Source: Stercorarius parasiticus
Taxonomy: Eukaryota; Chordata; Aves; Charadriiformes; Stercorariidae
DNA: 64,000 bases
Direction of reading: 5' to 3'
Assembly: GCA_013396915.1 (NCBI GenBank)
Contig: VWZL01000359.1
Coordinates: 1-64,000 of the forward strand
Shown here: positions 20,011 through 33,222 of the stretch, one piece after another
Layout: each line of letters starts with the position of its first letter
Position numbering within the stretch: position 1 is the first letter of the stretch
Program-made: the position numbers and the translations under genes
The notes under the pieces: generated by a model
Databases searched by the model: none
Seen by the model: only the letters and a program-made list of their open reading frames with translations
Told to the model about the DNA's origin: nothing

Positions 20011-22571
20011 GTAGTGCAATTATACTCCTAGCTGCAATGTGCATAATTTGTGATCTTGTAGGTTAATTCTGCTGGGCTGCACTCCAGTATTCAGCAGCAG
20101 CAGGCGATGAGCAGCAGTATCTCCCTGAGACAGCGTCTCCCTCTTGCCTCTATGCATACTCCTTCGGCCAAGGACACGTGAAACAAAACGCAGGTTCACC
20201 TGGAAGGACGACCCCAGGTTGCTCAGAGGGTGCAAATGCTTGAAAGCGAATGAAACCCCCAGTTGTGTCACTCTGCTGAGGGCTGCAAGGGAGTTGCAGG
20301 CACAGAAGTCCAAAAACGCGATGCCAGAGCGCAGCTGCTGCCTAGGGCTGGCAGTGCCAGCATCCCCCAGCACTTGGCTTTTTTTCTTTGAAAAGGAAAG
20401 TCCCAGGAACTTTTCCTGTGCTGGGAAGCACCGGAGCTGGATGGTGCAGGGCAGCCTGCCTCCTTCCTGAGGCACGTGGGTTGAGCTCCCTCCTCTCCCA
20501 TCAAAACCTCATCCCGCTTCCCATGCGACTGCCTGGACCTCTGTGATGCCCTGCTGGGTGGCACCGGACCCTCTTGTCCTCCCCATGAAGGCAGGTCACC
20601 TGTGTAGGAAGGAGTGCTCTGGGGCTCAGGAGGGTGGGTGGTGGGCAGGGTTTGAGCACAGCCTGTGGGGGGGAGCTCAGCAGCAGGTGGGTTGTGAGCA
20701 GGGGGCTCCCCCATGCCGGCTCAGCTGAATAAAGAAGACAATGGTCAGAAACAACAGTGTTGTAGGGAACTGGGTGAAAGCTCTTCTTTCTTTGATATGC
20801 TGACACATTGCTTATTTGCAGTTCTGACATCTTCTGCTCTCAACGTTGTGCAAAATTAGTGGTCAGTGATATCAAACACTGATGAAAGCGTGCGAGGGGA
20901 AGAGGGAGAGGAGGTGAAACTGCTCTCTTTGAAGAGGTAGAGGATGAGAGCGGAGCATGTTCCACCAAGAAGAGTCAGTCCTCAGACAAAAGGAAGGCTC
21001 TTAGAAAGCTTGACAATCATTCTCCAGCATCAATATTTATTATGGAGGAACACGCCTTGCCCTAACTTGTATTAACTGGGGATGGCCAATTAAATACTGT
21101 AATAAAGACAATTCCCATTTGTTCTATATAATGAGACTGCCCATCTGTGTTGTGAACTCAGTAATAACCCCACCAAAGCTGCATGCCTGAGCGGTGAAGA
21201 CCATTTCCCATTGCTTGGCTCGGAGAAGATGATATAGGAGTCTGATTTTCAAAGGCAGGGTTTGTCAAACATTTTACCACACTTCAGGTAAACATAAACC
21301 AGTGAACAAAGCAGATGCACAACTGTACTCACAATGCCACTGTTTAATTTTCCCCCTGCATTCTCTCTGGAGATATTAATATTTGCTGTTGGATTTTAAA
21401 AGCTGTGTTTCTACATCGTTAAAATAATTCTGTCTCAGTAGTGACTTGTAACGTTGCTGTCTGCAGTTCCCCACTCTCCCAAGCTGCAGCCAGCTGTGAA
21501 TCCCCAGGTGGATTGCCTGTGAACCTGAAAACCCGGAGTTATGGCCTTTTGTGATTCCATGGCCATGAAAGTGGATAGTGCATGTCGTGATATCTATTGT
21601 GTTCTGCTGCAGGGAAATAAAGAGAAAAAAAAAAAAAGAAAAAAGAGAAACTTTATTTACCTTATTGGATCCATTAATTTTGAGATTGCTGTTTGAAACA
21701 GGAAACAACAAAGTCTTATTGAGCGTCTCGCCGTGTGTCTTCTGATGGCTCCTGGACACCTGAGTGTCCTGCATTCAGGTACATGGAGAGGTAATGAAGG
21801 AGTCAGAGCAGGTCTGCGCAATGCAAAATAAGATGAGGCTAAATCGCACAGGGTGACACAGAGCACTGTTACGATGGCAATATCCATGCATTGCACACTG
21901 GGTATCAGCTGGTACTACATCCATTCAGAAGGATGCAGTACCTCCACCGTGATGGAGCACGGGGATGGGGCTCCAACAATAAGTCGGAAGGAACTTTAGA
22001 CATTATTTGGATGTGCGTCATCTGGGTATTCCTGTGAACCGAGGCAAGACATTCTCCCCCTGGCTGTGGGGTGATTTGTAGCTCTGACAGAGTTCAGCTT
22101 CTGTTATGAAGCAGCCAGAGCAGAGGGCGCTTCGTCACAGAAAGTGGACTAGACAAAAGTTTGAGCCAGATAAGGGACTTTTTGCCTCTCTGTTCCCTGT
22201 GGGGCACAGACAGAGCCTGACTCCAACCAAGTAAGCCCTGCAAAGGCAGTCACAGAAAACAGGACTTCCCTTCCATGTGCATGAACCTCCAGGTGATATT
22301 CAGCAGCTCCTGCATCAAACTGTCCTCAGAGGCTGGTGATCCCTTGCAGGGTGGGGGTACTATGCAGAAAGATGCCATCGGGGGTCCCAGGAGCGTCCCT
22401 CCCTGCTGCAGTGGGTGCTGCCTACTGTGCCACATCAGACAAAGAAGCACCAACCCGGCCACCACGCCGACAGCACACCCACCACCGGCTGCTCCACAGG
22501 AGTAATCTGGAGGTAAAGACAAGACAACTGGCCTTAAATAATAGCCCAGAGAAGAAGAAACTCCATTGATA

Positions 22572-23010
22572 AGGGCTATGAAGATGATGAGGGGACTGGA
22601 ACATCTCTCTTATGAAGACAGGCTGAGGGATTTGGGTCTCTTCATTCTGGAAAAAAGACGGCTGAGAGGGGATCTTATTAATGCTTATAAATACTTAAAG
22701 GGTGGGTGTCAAGAGGATGGGGCCAGGTTCTTTTCAGTGGTGCTCAGTGACAGGACAAGAGGTAACAGGCACAAACTCAAACATAGGAAGTTCCATCTAA
22801 ACATGACGAGTAACTTCTTCACTTTGAGGGTGGCAGAGCATTGGAACAGGCTGCCCAGGGAGGTGGCGGAGTCTCCATCTCTGGAGACATTCCAAACCCA
22901 CCTGGATGTGTTCCTGTGCAACCTGCTCTAGGTGACCCTGCTTTGGCAGCGGGTTGAACTAGATGATCTCCAGAGGTCCCTTCCAACCCCTGCCGTTCTG
23001 TGATTCTGTG
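22572..23010 (+). mobile_element. CR1 LINE 3' fragment with intact ORF2 C-terminus
   Basis: This CR1 in plus orientation keeps an uninterrupted frame for the C-terminal end of the ORF2 reverse transcriptase, read from about 22,572 to a TAG stop at 22,929-22,931. Conserved features are the [11 protein letters not shown] motif near the start, [10 protein letters not shown], and [18 protein letters not shown] near the end. About 80 bases of 3' untranslated region follow, containing GAACTAGATGATCTCCAGAG and ending in the octamers TTCTGTGATTCTGTG. It is 5'-truncated within ORF2. The good preservation suggests a relatively young insertion. Confidence 0.92.
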
Positions 23011-25958
23011 ACTCCAATGTGTTTAATGCAGGGCTGAATTTCACCCATTGTCCACCGTGCTTGAGATACAAACAGGCTTTTCTTGAACATCTACGATTTC
23101 TTGCACCACTGAATTATAAATATGTTTATTGTGGGCAATGGTAAGAAAACAAGCCTCCATTTGTAATCGAATTTCCTCCTATCCCATCTACTGTAACAGC
23201 CTAAGGTATTCATGGGCTGGGGCATGTACAGTGCGTGCTTACATCTTTCTTCTCACCAGGCATCAGGGCCCCACCACAGCTGGTAGGACTCGTGCAATGT
23301 TGTGCCAGTAATTGTGCCTCCCAGGAAAAGCCTCTCCCACTGTCCACAAGCAACTGAAAGGACCAAGTACAACAATTACTTGTCATTTACTTCTCTGTTA
23401 TAAATTGTTTTAAACAAGAAGCTCCTCTCCTGTATCAGAAGGGGGTGGAGAGGCATGACGTGTATTCTTTAACAGAGGGGCTATACATACACGTGGTCAA
23501 GACAGAGATACTGAAAGATTAGGAAAGCATAAATGCGCTCAGGACTGAAAGAAAAAGAAAAGATAATTGGGGAACAGGAGGAAGTCTGAACAGAGGGATG
23601 AAAAAAAAAGCTGCTTCAGTTGGTAGAAGGGCATGGAGATCGTCAAGAGAAAAGAAAAATCAAAGTTAATCATATAAATGCTTTGTCCTTGTGGATAAGA
23701 AAACGGTGCCCATTTTGCACACGGCTTTTTAGCTTTGGATTTATTAGTTTATTTTGTAATTGCATTTTTTAACCTACCTAGAGGATATCAAATCTGAATT
23801 TCAAAGCAAATCACTCAATTCTTTCTGAAAGGCAGCAGGCAATACTTTAACCTTGTCTTTGTCAATTTTCTGCTGTGTGTGTAGCTCTAATTAGATTCAT
23901 AGCTCACATTAATATTGTGGTACCAACTGCTCAGCAGCCACATCCATATTTCTCAAACTTTCCAGCTGAAAACTATTCAAAATTCAGTGTCACATATTGA
24001 TTTTTAAGACTGAAGACATTTGAGCTGCCGAGAAAATGAATGGGGTTCATTTCGGGTCACGTCCTTAATCCTTGCATGTAATTGGTATGTGGCTTCTGTA
24101 GCCCCTTTCTTCCCTCAACTGAGAGATAAGCAATGTAACTTAGTATTGTCTAATTGCTACTGCAGCCCAGGGAACCAGAGAAATAGCACATATACCTCTG
24201 TAAAGGAGTTCTTATACACACATGTTCTCCAAAACCTCGACTTGCGTATGTTGCACTGGGAAAAGATAGTGGGTAGGTGGGGAAAGTTTCTGGAGGTGTT
24301 ACGTTTGCTGGCTGAATTGAGAAAGCTTGCTTGCTATACTCCCTTGCTCCACACTCACTACAGTCAAGGAAGGTAGAGGGACAGGTATGGATGAGACTGA
24401 GCTCCCCTTGCTCCCCGGTGCTCTCCATTTCCATCAGACAAGCCTTACATGAAGAAGCAGCAGGAGAAGGGGGGGCTCCCTGCTCGCAGACGCTGTGTGC
24501 TCCACGCAGAGGGAAGCCAGCTGCGTTTGGATCTGTTACACCGTCATATTGTAGAGTTGCTGTCCAATGGTGGTGGGTGTCAATTTGATGCTGTGGATGG
24601 GTGCAACAAAAAAAAAGTGTGGGTTTTTTTTTTTTTAAAAAAATGCCAAAGGCACTTGCAAACAAAAAATACCACACTTCTGGTTATAAGATGCTTTCAT
24701 TTTGGTGAGTTCCTGGAAACAGCTCCATAAAACACGGTTTGGGAAGAGTAGGCAATATTTCTAAGTCATGGAGCCTCCTTTCAGTTCCCTAAACCATATC
24801 TGTGAGCCCAAATTTGATTTTCAGACATTGTGAGGCCTGCCTAACACTGTCTAAATTTAATCTGAGTGGCAGGTAAACTGCAGCCTTGAAGAACACACGC
24901 TTTTTTAGGTTCCTAATGTAGTTTTCCAAAGACATCATTCCCCTTGAGCGATATGAAAGAGCTCCACTGAACCTCATCTTAACAAATTGCAATTGAGCTC
25001 AGTGATTCAAGGCTGGTTGTCCTGAGTTTGTTCTTGCCAGGGATCAGCTGCTTCTCCAAGCCCACTGGAAAGACCTTCCTCAGCAAAGAGTGCCAGGCAA
25101 AGCAGACTAAACATACTCCTCCCCTGAAAGGCTCTTCCCTTTAAGGTCAGACCAGCTTCTGGAAAAGCCAAACCCTTCTACTTCTTGCTATAGTTATGTA
25201 TGAGGGGGGAAATAATTTCTTAATTCTTAATCTCCTCTAAAAGTTTGTGCTACAATAGTCCTAAAGACCCAGATTGTGCTAGGAGTACTGTGCTCGAGGA
25301 AGTGCGTGTTAAAGGTAGTCAGTCACCTGCCAACAAGATTACATTTTTAGATTAAGCTGAGAAATAAGAGATGGGAAAGCAAGACCGACACAAAGGAAGA
25401 AGCAGAGTGAGGCTGGCATGGTTTCCACAGGCTGGCTGTGTACAGAGTTTTAGGTATGTTTATAAGTATCTAAACAAATACTTAATAACACATTTCCTGA
25501 GTTCAACAAGAAGGGTGAGAAATCCGATTCAGCTGTGTAAATATGCAGTCGGATACTGTGTCTAGAGAAGCAAATGATTTCTGATGCAAGCATTCGTACA
25601 CAGTTTTGAGTAATGACTGATTTTCATGTTATGTAAATCCGATCCTCTAGGTATTACTCTCTGGAGAAGATGTGTGATTAAATTTAATGTCAAAACTTAA
25701 ATGTATTCTCAAAGCTTCTGGTTAGATAGCTGCTTACATGGTGATTTATTATGCTTATGAAGGCATGACTACTACTGTTCTGCTGGTTGCTTTCAATGTT
25801 CTGGCTAAGGAGAAAATTAATATTTCTGCATTGCTAAAATGTTTTGCAATTCATACTTCCAGAGAGTAGCAAGTAGATAAAATCAAAAAGAACAGATGTG
25901 GTAGACTCATGTTAATAAAGAACAATACAGTTTTCATCACTTGACTTTTGTCCCGCAG

Positions 25959-26181
25959 CATTTACAAATTGTTTGAAATGAGACAACATGAGCTCCGTGT
26001 GCCGGTCTTCTCCACCTTGCTGAGGAGGTCTTGGTGGTCAGGGCAAATAAAGCCATGTGACACTGGGAAGTCTGCATTGAGTGCCCTCTCAGATCAGCTA
26101 AGCGGATGCCTACACAGAAAGAGTAAGCTCATTTTACCAGACTATGTGCCAGATCTTGCAAATTTTACATGTATGAAAGAG
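25959..26181 (+). other. weak candidate exon (223 bp)
   Basis: A T/C-rich stretch ends TTGTCCCGCAG at 25,958. It is followed by 223 bases open in one frame (one base plus 74 codons) and then GAG|GTGAGC at 26,182, an acceptable donor. The peptide has no recognised motif. A frame of this length is not rare by chance in sequence of this composition. It is kept only as a lead for transcript evidence. Confidence 0.12.
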
Positions 26182-29100
26182 GTGAGCAAATACATAACTT
26201 CTGTCAAAACTGGTGACACTGCAAAATCAGAAGGTTAGAAGGGCAGAGCTGAGAGACCTATGTTTCTGCAATAACAACTGAACTTTCAAAGCACTTGTTT
26301 TGGTGTAGAGCATCAAAAGTTTTAAAAAATAGCACAAAGCATGGAACACAAAAGGCAAAATGCTGACAAACAGCAAGTGTATTAGGAAGTGATCTGAAGT
26401 ATTCATCATCAATGAAAAAGCTCCCTCTGCTTGATGGGTTATGTCCTTGTTTTCCCTCTAGTCATGACAATCATGACTGTCCTCAGCATATCTGGTGGGG
26501 CTCTCTGTGAACAGGAAGAGCAAGTGGGTACGTTTCAGTCTTACAGCTTAGCATAAGGAGCTAGGATGATCTCTAGCTTTGAAAACAAACCACAGTTAGA
26601 ACGTTGCCCTGGAAATGCTCATCAGGAAAGGTGCAATTTCAACTCCATTGGATATAGATTGTGTTTATGTGGTCAAAATATTCTTCAAAAGGAAGCTTTC
26701 TGATCAACCAACAACTTCGGTAGCAGAGAGGAGTCATGTCTGCATCCAGCCATTACTCCTGATGCCGTCAGTGGCAAAAATCCCCCTCAGCAGCGCGACA
26801 GTGCGGTGTAAGCTCTCTGCGCCCGGGGAGGCTTTTGCTGAAAGTCCCACCTGCAGGGAGGTGCTTTGGGTTCTGCGAGTTTTGAATTTCCTAAGTATTT
26901 GAACAAATAAAACATACCCTTAATATCAAATCAAAGTCAAATCAGTTGATGCTTTCCTAATAGCAAAAACGAAGTTCAGGGTGCTTCAGGGCTCTATGCT
27001 TACGCACATTTTTAAGGTGTATTCCCTGTAGCCTCATAGTAGGTTTGAATTATTCATGAAAACATACCTTCTACATCTGTGGATATGGAAGATGACACAT
27101 TTTCAAATGAAAAGTCTGCTTTGTAATGCAAACACAGTTTGTGGCAGAGAGAATGCATAAGCAGTCAGGGTGCGCGTTGGCACAGGTAACAAAATCTGTT
27201 CCAGAGACCACAACTGCCCCAATAGAGAGATTTGGCATGTCAGGCTAGAAGACCACTGGAAGAGCAGTGAAAAATGAAAAAGGTTTAGTAGAGTTGGCCT
27301 AAACTGTGGCTGTCTCAGCAGTCAAGGTAAGTCATTTAATTATTACACACGAGCAGTAACATATGAAGCTGCAGCGCAGGTATTGATCTGTGCTAGTGGA
27401 GCTTCTGTTTAGCTTCTCAAGTGGGCTGTATCTGAGATCAAGAATGTGCTGTAAAGCACAGATGATATAAAGGAAGATGTTAACAGAGATCACTGGAACC
27501 TCTACCCTGCCGTCTCCTTCCCGCCCCTACTGCCTGGTTCTTAACATCCCACCCAGGAGCCAGTGAGGCCACAGCTGTCCAGGTGTTGAGCTGTGGAAGT
27601 TCTCATTGCAGGTCCCCACTGGGCTGAGGGTCACCTGGACACCAGGTCTCTGCCTTCAGAGGTGTTTGGCCACCAGCCTGCTCTGCAGTGCATCAGCACC
27701 ACAGTTGTGCCCAATTAAAGACACAGTCAGGGTCAGACCTAACATTTTGGGCTTCTCCAGGAACTCTGTGGACAGCAGGTGGGGAGGTCCCTCCCCACAG
27801 GTGCTGGGAGTGTCAGGGCAATCCCCATCTCCCTGCCATCCTGAGGGTGCGTCTGACAGTTTGTATCATGGTCTAGGTGGACCCTGTTGATTTGGGGAGA
27901 GAGAATGAGAAGCAGAGATGGGACTGCTCAGCTGGAGCCTCTCAGGGAAGGAAGGCTGCACCCCAGCTGGAATCAGCCCCTGCAGTTAGAAAGGGTATTT
28001 AACCTCAGACACTGATTTCCAGGCATGCCAGGCTGCTGTTAATTCATCTGAAAACAGTGGCTTTTTGTATTTCAGTTTTACACACATATAGGTATAATTA
28101 TAAGCTGTGCTAAGAATAAGTTTGTACAAGGGCAAATGTAGCTTCAGGCTAGGTTTGGGGGTCTGAGCCCTTCAGGCAGCTCTTCAAATGACCTCCAACC
28201 TGCAAAGCAACAGAAAACCGTGTGCTGTGCTTGCACAAGTGAGCATGTGAAGGCTGGAGAAGTCGCACAGCCACACTGAGGTTATAGTAGTTGTAATTGC
28301 AGGAGTCTGGTGGGATGCCGTGGGCATCATTCAGCCCTGCCGTAGCCGAACGTGAGCCTGAGGACATTAACTTGGCATGAAGGTCCTGGCAGAGAGAGGG
28401 GCGTAGTACAACCCCACGGGCACAGGGATTCACCTCCCTTAATTGCATTCCCTCCACACATTGGCATCCTGCCTCTGCCTTTCCTTTACTACATTTTAAG
28501 CAACTTGAGGCGGAAGATGCATAAATTACTGTCAACTGGATGCATCTTTCAGACTGTATCTGTTTGAAAACGCTCTTCCTTCTCTCTCAAACGCCTCCCT
28601 ATGTCTTATTAAACACAGTGACGGGGGTTGCTCTCTCACTCAGGAGCCTGCCAGTGTGTGGAGAGCGAACTGTACCTTAATATGTTACGGAATCCATATC
28701 CTTGCAGTGGAAGGAGCACTGTCTTCATAAAATACTCATTTACCTGGCCCTGAAATCATACTTTCCCCCAGCCTCCCCAGATCTGCCCTGCAGATCCCCT
28801 CCATGTTCGGTCTTCCTTAGCTCAGGCACCTGCCCTTCGTGAATCCTTCGGTCTCCCGGTCTCTCCTCCTGTCTCACACACATGCACACTGAAAATAAAA
28901 AATAAATTGAAAGAAGCAGAGCCAAGGCACTACCGATGATTTATGTTGGGCTGGGCGCATCAAAAGAACTCGCTGGAGCAAAAAGGCTCTGGATCAGGAA
29001 GAGGTCAGCCCGCTATTTCAAGCGCTGTCATTGCTCTTGGGGACACATTATGGCTGGTGACACCAGTGAAGTGCACTCATGCGTGTACCATCTTATGCAA

Positions 29101-30496
29101 CAGAACCAGAGGCAGTAGGGCCCCTAATTCCACCTAAGCTGCGATGGGATTTGGGCACCTAAACCTCTTAAATCCTTCTGTAAACCCCAGTGTAAATGTC
29201 TTTGATGCAAAGTAAGAAAAATCTCTCCTGTCAATAGAGCACATCTGTACCGGTTCTTAGACTGTGCCAATACTGTGAAACATAACATATCTAATTAACG
29301 CCGAATGCCTCCTCCCTCAGACCCGGGAGCGCTGTGTGCCTGTCTCTGTGCATGTGAGAGAATAGAAGGCTGAGTGAAAGCACATCTTGAATTTTGTCCT
29401 GTAAGTGCAAAAAAAGTGAAGAGAGAATTTTTTTCATCGCTAACATTTAGAAACCCAATGTAAAAAATAAGATTACAGAACTGAGGGTGTACTAAGTCCA
29501 GCAGAGTAAGGTGTTTGTGCTGCTGGGTGTATCATCCACCTCCTCCTTTCATTATGTTTTTCTCTATGATACAGAGGCAATATTACTTTATACTTTTGGA
29601 ATAAGTTTAAGGACCCAAAGCAATTTTACAAGTATTAGTCTGATAGCAGCTCTAGATATAGGGCAATGATCAAACAGGGAGCTGGTGGCAGGGCTGAGAA
29701 AAGACTCCTCTTTCCGCTGGAAGTAGGTCTGCCCTGGAACACCACCATCAGCCTTTTCCCATGCCTCAAAAATGACGGTTTTGCATGTTATTTTGAGCTC
29801 CTACCCCTTATTAAATCACCCTGGAAGAATACAGACAGCTCCATGGTCCCTTGAAGTCACAGGTTTATTTTGTTCTGCTCCATTGCAAGACACAATGATC
29901 TCCTGGAAGAGCCAGAAAATAATCTTGATAGAAGAAAGGAAGAAAAGTAAATATTTCTCTCGGTGACCTCAAAGCCAGCAGCTAGTGAATTGTGAGCCCC
30001 GACGCAGATAAAGGAGTACAGGAGCGATAGTGCTCTTAGAGGTGCCTTGATCTGCCTCAGCTCTAGCAGTCACCACTAGCAACCACTGCAGTGAAGGCTG
30101 TATATCACCCGTGACAGAGGAAAACTGGGGGGAGGAAATGCTTGTGGATTTAAAGAAGCTAAAGATAGTGGAACACAGAACCCTATATAGATCGTATTGT
30201 TGCTATCTTTCAACTTATTTTAATACTGGTACTCTAATTAATATTTTATAACTGCCGGAAAATAGGAGCTAATGCTTTGTGCACACTGAAAAAGAGAGAT
30301 TTCAGCCCTTCCCCGGTAACGTAAGGGCTGTGTATTCCTAACCCTAACGGCTCGCAGCGCAGCTGACCTCCCACCCCTCTGCCTGGGCTCTCCTGCCCTT
30401 CTGGGAACAAATCCTGTGTTTTGCAGAGCCAGCATGGCAAGGGGTTTGACACAACCGACAGGAGCTCCTAGCCGCCAGCATAAATCAGACTCCTGA

Positions 30497-30533
30497 AGGA
30501 GAGGGGCTGCTGATTTAGCTCAGCCCCTCTCCT
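30497..30533. other. perfect 13-bp-stem hairpin
   Basis: AGGAGAGGGGCTG (30,497-30,509) is followed by an 11-base loop and its exact reverse complement CAGCCCCTCTCCT (30,521-30,533). The stem is 9 of 13 G/C. It is shorter than a typical pre-microRNA stem and the flanks pair poorly, so a microRNA is unlikely. It could be a cruciform-forming site, a transposon remnant or a structured RNA segment. Confidence 0.55.
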
Positions 30534-30826
30534 CTGGCTTTCCCTTACTTTATATATGGTGCATTTATATCTCTGACAACAAGCCTTGGTACCAGTGAAG
30601 CGATGGACTTCCTTGTATGCAGCCACGAGCAACAGCTAGCCAATAAAGTTGGTTTAATTACGGAGTCTGAAAAATATTTCTTCTAGAGATTCCCATCCCT
30701 TTTCCTAGATCTAGGAGAGTCTGAAAATATTCATACTTCTGGATGTTTGTACTGACTAACAAAAGCCGTTGGGTATCTTCATAATGTCGTAACTTCTAAA
30801 AGACACAATGAGGATGCCAGATGATA

Positions 30827-30860
30827 GAATATTCCCCTAAAATGAATATTCCTCTAAAAG
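30827..30860. repeat. 17-bp tandem duplication
   Basis: Two adjacent copies of a GAATATTCCYCTAAAAK unit match at 15 of 17 positions. This is a small local duplication of the kind produced by replication slippage. Confidence 0.7.
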
Positions 30861-31497
30861 AATAAATTTTATTGATGTAGAATATAAAAATATTTCTCCT
30901 TAGTGACTCTAGCATAGAACATTTTACATTTTTGCCCAGCCTCAGGCACTCCAGTCACATATGCTTTGATGTATACACTTATTTTTCTTTCTCAGTAGAG
31001 AATGCCATTTAGCTTTGAGAAGAAACTGAGATATTGATTGTTTTTTAATTCAAAAGCTTTACTAAAAGTATAAGCTGGTCACGTTGACAAATTTTGAAAT
31101 AAGCTCAGGACAAGACCCAACAGGGGCCCTAGATTGTCTTTTCTAGTTACTCACACTTTTTTCACCATAGTACCAGATTAAATTTCAACTGTGAATCTGC
31201 CTTAGCTTATTCTACTAGTAATTTAAGATTTTTCTATCTTCCTATTCTTCTGAGGTTCAAGAGATTCTTTTTTTTGAGGGGTCTCCACTTTTAGTTTATA
31301 TAAATACCAGCAGCACTGGTGGCAGTAGCAGATTCTGTGCTCTGCCCCGTGACGTGGAGGAGGAGACATTCAGCTGTTTAGATGGTGTGCACATACGGCT
31401 TTGCATTACCTTGGAGATCACTAGTGCTATGTGACCACATGTTCAAAACCCTCTTCTATTCAGTGCAAATGACATTACCTGCATAAACCAGATTGTT

Positions 31498-31531
31498 AGA
31501 TTAGAGTGTTAAACAGATTAGAGTGTTAAAG
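31498..31531. repeat. 17-bp tandem duplication
   Basis: Two adjacent copies of AGATTAGAGTGTTAAAS match at 16 of 17 positions, consistent with a recent slippage duplication. Confidence 0.75.
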
Positions 31532-31570
31532 CCCTTATTTTGTTACTTTAAAAAATACCAGGCTAGATGT

Positions 31571-31609
31571 CTCTTCCCTTCCCTTCCCTTCCCTTCCCTT
31601 CTTTCTTCC
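31571..31609. repeat. (TTCCC)n microsatellite
   Basis: About five perfect TTCCC units are followed by degenerate TTTCTTCC. The tract is pure pyrimidine on the plus strand. Confidence 0.85.
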
Positions 31610-32464
31610 AAAAACTGAGCAGTACATGTTGTTAAAAACTTGGGTTTACCACTTATTTAAAGGCAATTTCTTCTGCAAATAAAACAACCAGGTTGTGTAG
31701 AGGGTGGAGGGAACCACAGCGCACACAAGTGCAAAGCTAAACAAAGCAGTTTCTGCTGCTGCTTGGTGTCTTCCAGTCGGGTAAGGAGAAATGACATTTT
31801 CAGTGTAGATCCTACCGCTGCCCATTCTCTAGCAGGCACTGAAAGTGGAGCAAACACCAGTGCCTATGTTCTCCCAGGCTGAAAAAGAAGTCAAAGCCCC
31901 TGAAACCAGCTTTTTTTTTTTTTTTAAGTCATTGAAGTCAATAAGATTTGATTATGTGAAAGCCACTTCTTCTTTCAAGTTCAAAATACCTAGTGACATG
32001 GCAGCCCAGATTGGCTTCATGAACAAGGTTTAATGTCAGAATATGCTGAAAAATAACTGCAAGGACCTGCTCCTTGTTCCAGCAAAATGCCACTGATTTG
32101 GACATGCCTCTTGCCTAAATAAGCTCTGCAAAGTGGATGTGTTGGCTGTCAGTGAGGTGTATTTGGTCTGTGCAGTTTTTGCAATAGTGCTTTCTGCCCT
32201 CGCATTTTCTAAGGGCGTCCTCAGAGCCTGGAATTTTTGGTTATCTTGTGAGAGAAACAAGACATGCAGACATGTATACTTTTTTTCCCTTTATCAGTGA
32301 AGACCTTTTTTAAAGCACCTTGCTACCAGCTGAGCTGATTGCAAAATTAGAGAAACCATAAAAGAAGGGAGTGATTACAAGAACATAAGGAAAGAAGGCA
32401 TTTGTCTAAAAAAGTGAAACATCCTTCTAGGGCCTGTGCCAGAAGATATTTGCAGTAACCCAGT

Positions 32465-33222
32465 AGAATCACAGCATCACAAAATGCTTGAGGTTGGAAG
32501 GGCCTCTGGAGGTCATCTGGTCCAAGCCCTCTGCTCAAACAGGAGTAGCTAGAGCAGTTTGTTCAGGGACATGTCCAGCTGGGGTTTTAATTTCTCCAAG
32601 GATGGAGACACCAGAACCTCTTTGGGCAACCTGTGTAAAAAGTGTAAAAAAGTGTTTTCTCGGGATCAGATGGAATTTCATGTGTAATTTGTGTCCATTG
32701 CCACTTGCCCTGTCACTGGGCAGTGCTGAGGAGAGCCTAGCTCCCTCATCTTCACTCTTTCCCATCAGGTGTTTATACACATTGATGAGATCCCCCCTGA
32801 GCCTTCTCTTCTCCAGGCTGAACAGTCCCAGGTCTCACAGCCTCTCCCCACAGGAGAGACATTCCAGTCTATTAATCGTCTTAGTGGCATGGCTCTGGAC
32901 TCAATCCAGTATGTCTATGTCTCTCTTGTACTGGGGAACCCAGAAGTGGACACAGCACTCCAGGTGTAGCCTCACCAGCACTGAGAAGAGGGGATGGATC
33001 GCTTCCCTTGACGTGCAGGCAATGCTTTTCCTAATGCAGCCCAGGGTACCATTGGCCTTTTTTGCTGCGAGTGCATATTGATGGTTCATGTTGTCCACCA
33101 GGACGCCAGGGTTCTTCTCATTAAAGCTGCTTTCCAGCTGATCGGCCCCCAGCATATATTGGTGCATGGGGTTGTTCCTCCCCAGGTGCAGGACTTGGCA
33201 TTTTCCCTTGTTGAAGAAGTAA
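32465..33222 (-). mobile_element. CR1 LINE 3' part, inverted
   Basis: On the plus strand this starts with reversed terminal octamers (AATCACAGCATCAC) and the block GAGGTTGGAAGGGCCTC, then runs backwards through the 3' untranslated region and ORF2. Minus-strand translation from about 33,222 to a stop at 32,901 is open and shows the CR1 reverse-transcriptase C-terminal blocks [28 protein letters not shown] and LERVQ-like spacing. Beyond 32,901 the frame is broken. A local tandem GTGTAAAAA duplication occurs near 32,633-32,652. It is 5'-truncated in ORF2 and older than the copies at 22.6 kb and 63.5 kb. Confidence 0.9.

Larger units (their letters stand above)
14035..22571. other. mostly single-copy non-coding stretch
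   Basis: No gene is recognised. The stretch contains AT-rich blocks resembling conserved non-coding elements, a CpG-dense site near 18.7 kb with an N at 18,709, and a poly-G tract, all listed separately. An AT/GTATAT run lies at 15,632-15,654. Between 15,700 and 17,800 and again at 20,050-20,720 the sequence is GC-richer, giving short overlapping open frames on both strands with no family resemblance. An A-rich run lies at 21,624-21,650. Confidence 0.45.
23011..32464. other. single-copy non-coding stretch
   Basis: No gene is recognised over about 9.4 kb. A weak exon candidate (25,959-26,181), a hairpin (30,497-30,533), small tandem duplications (30,827-30,860 and 31,498-31,531) and a TTCCC microsatellite (31,571-31,609) are listed separately. 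T-runs lie near 24,624-24,637 and 31,911-31,925. A short perfect inverted repeat, AGTCATGA-CAA-TCATGACT, lies at 26,460-26,478. An open frame of 175 codons on the minus strand at 24,150-24,677 has no family resemblance and includes a poly-lysine run from the T-tract. Confidence 0.45.

Noticed and set aside
24150..24677. 175-codon minus-strand frame
   Set aside because: No motif, a lysine run from a T-tract, and no splice or promoter context. The length is within chance expectation for 64 kb.
30336..30350. CCTAACCCTAA reminiscent of telomere repeats
   Set aside because: Barely two units, with no array around it.
30497..30533. microRNA precursor
   Set aside because: The perfect stem is only 13 bp and the flanking bases do not extend the pairing enough for a normal precursor.
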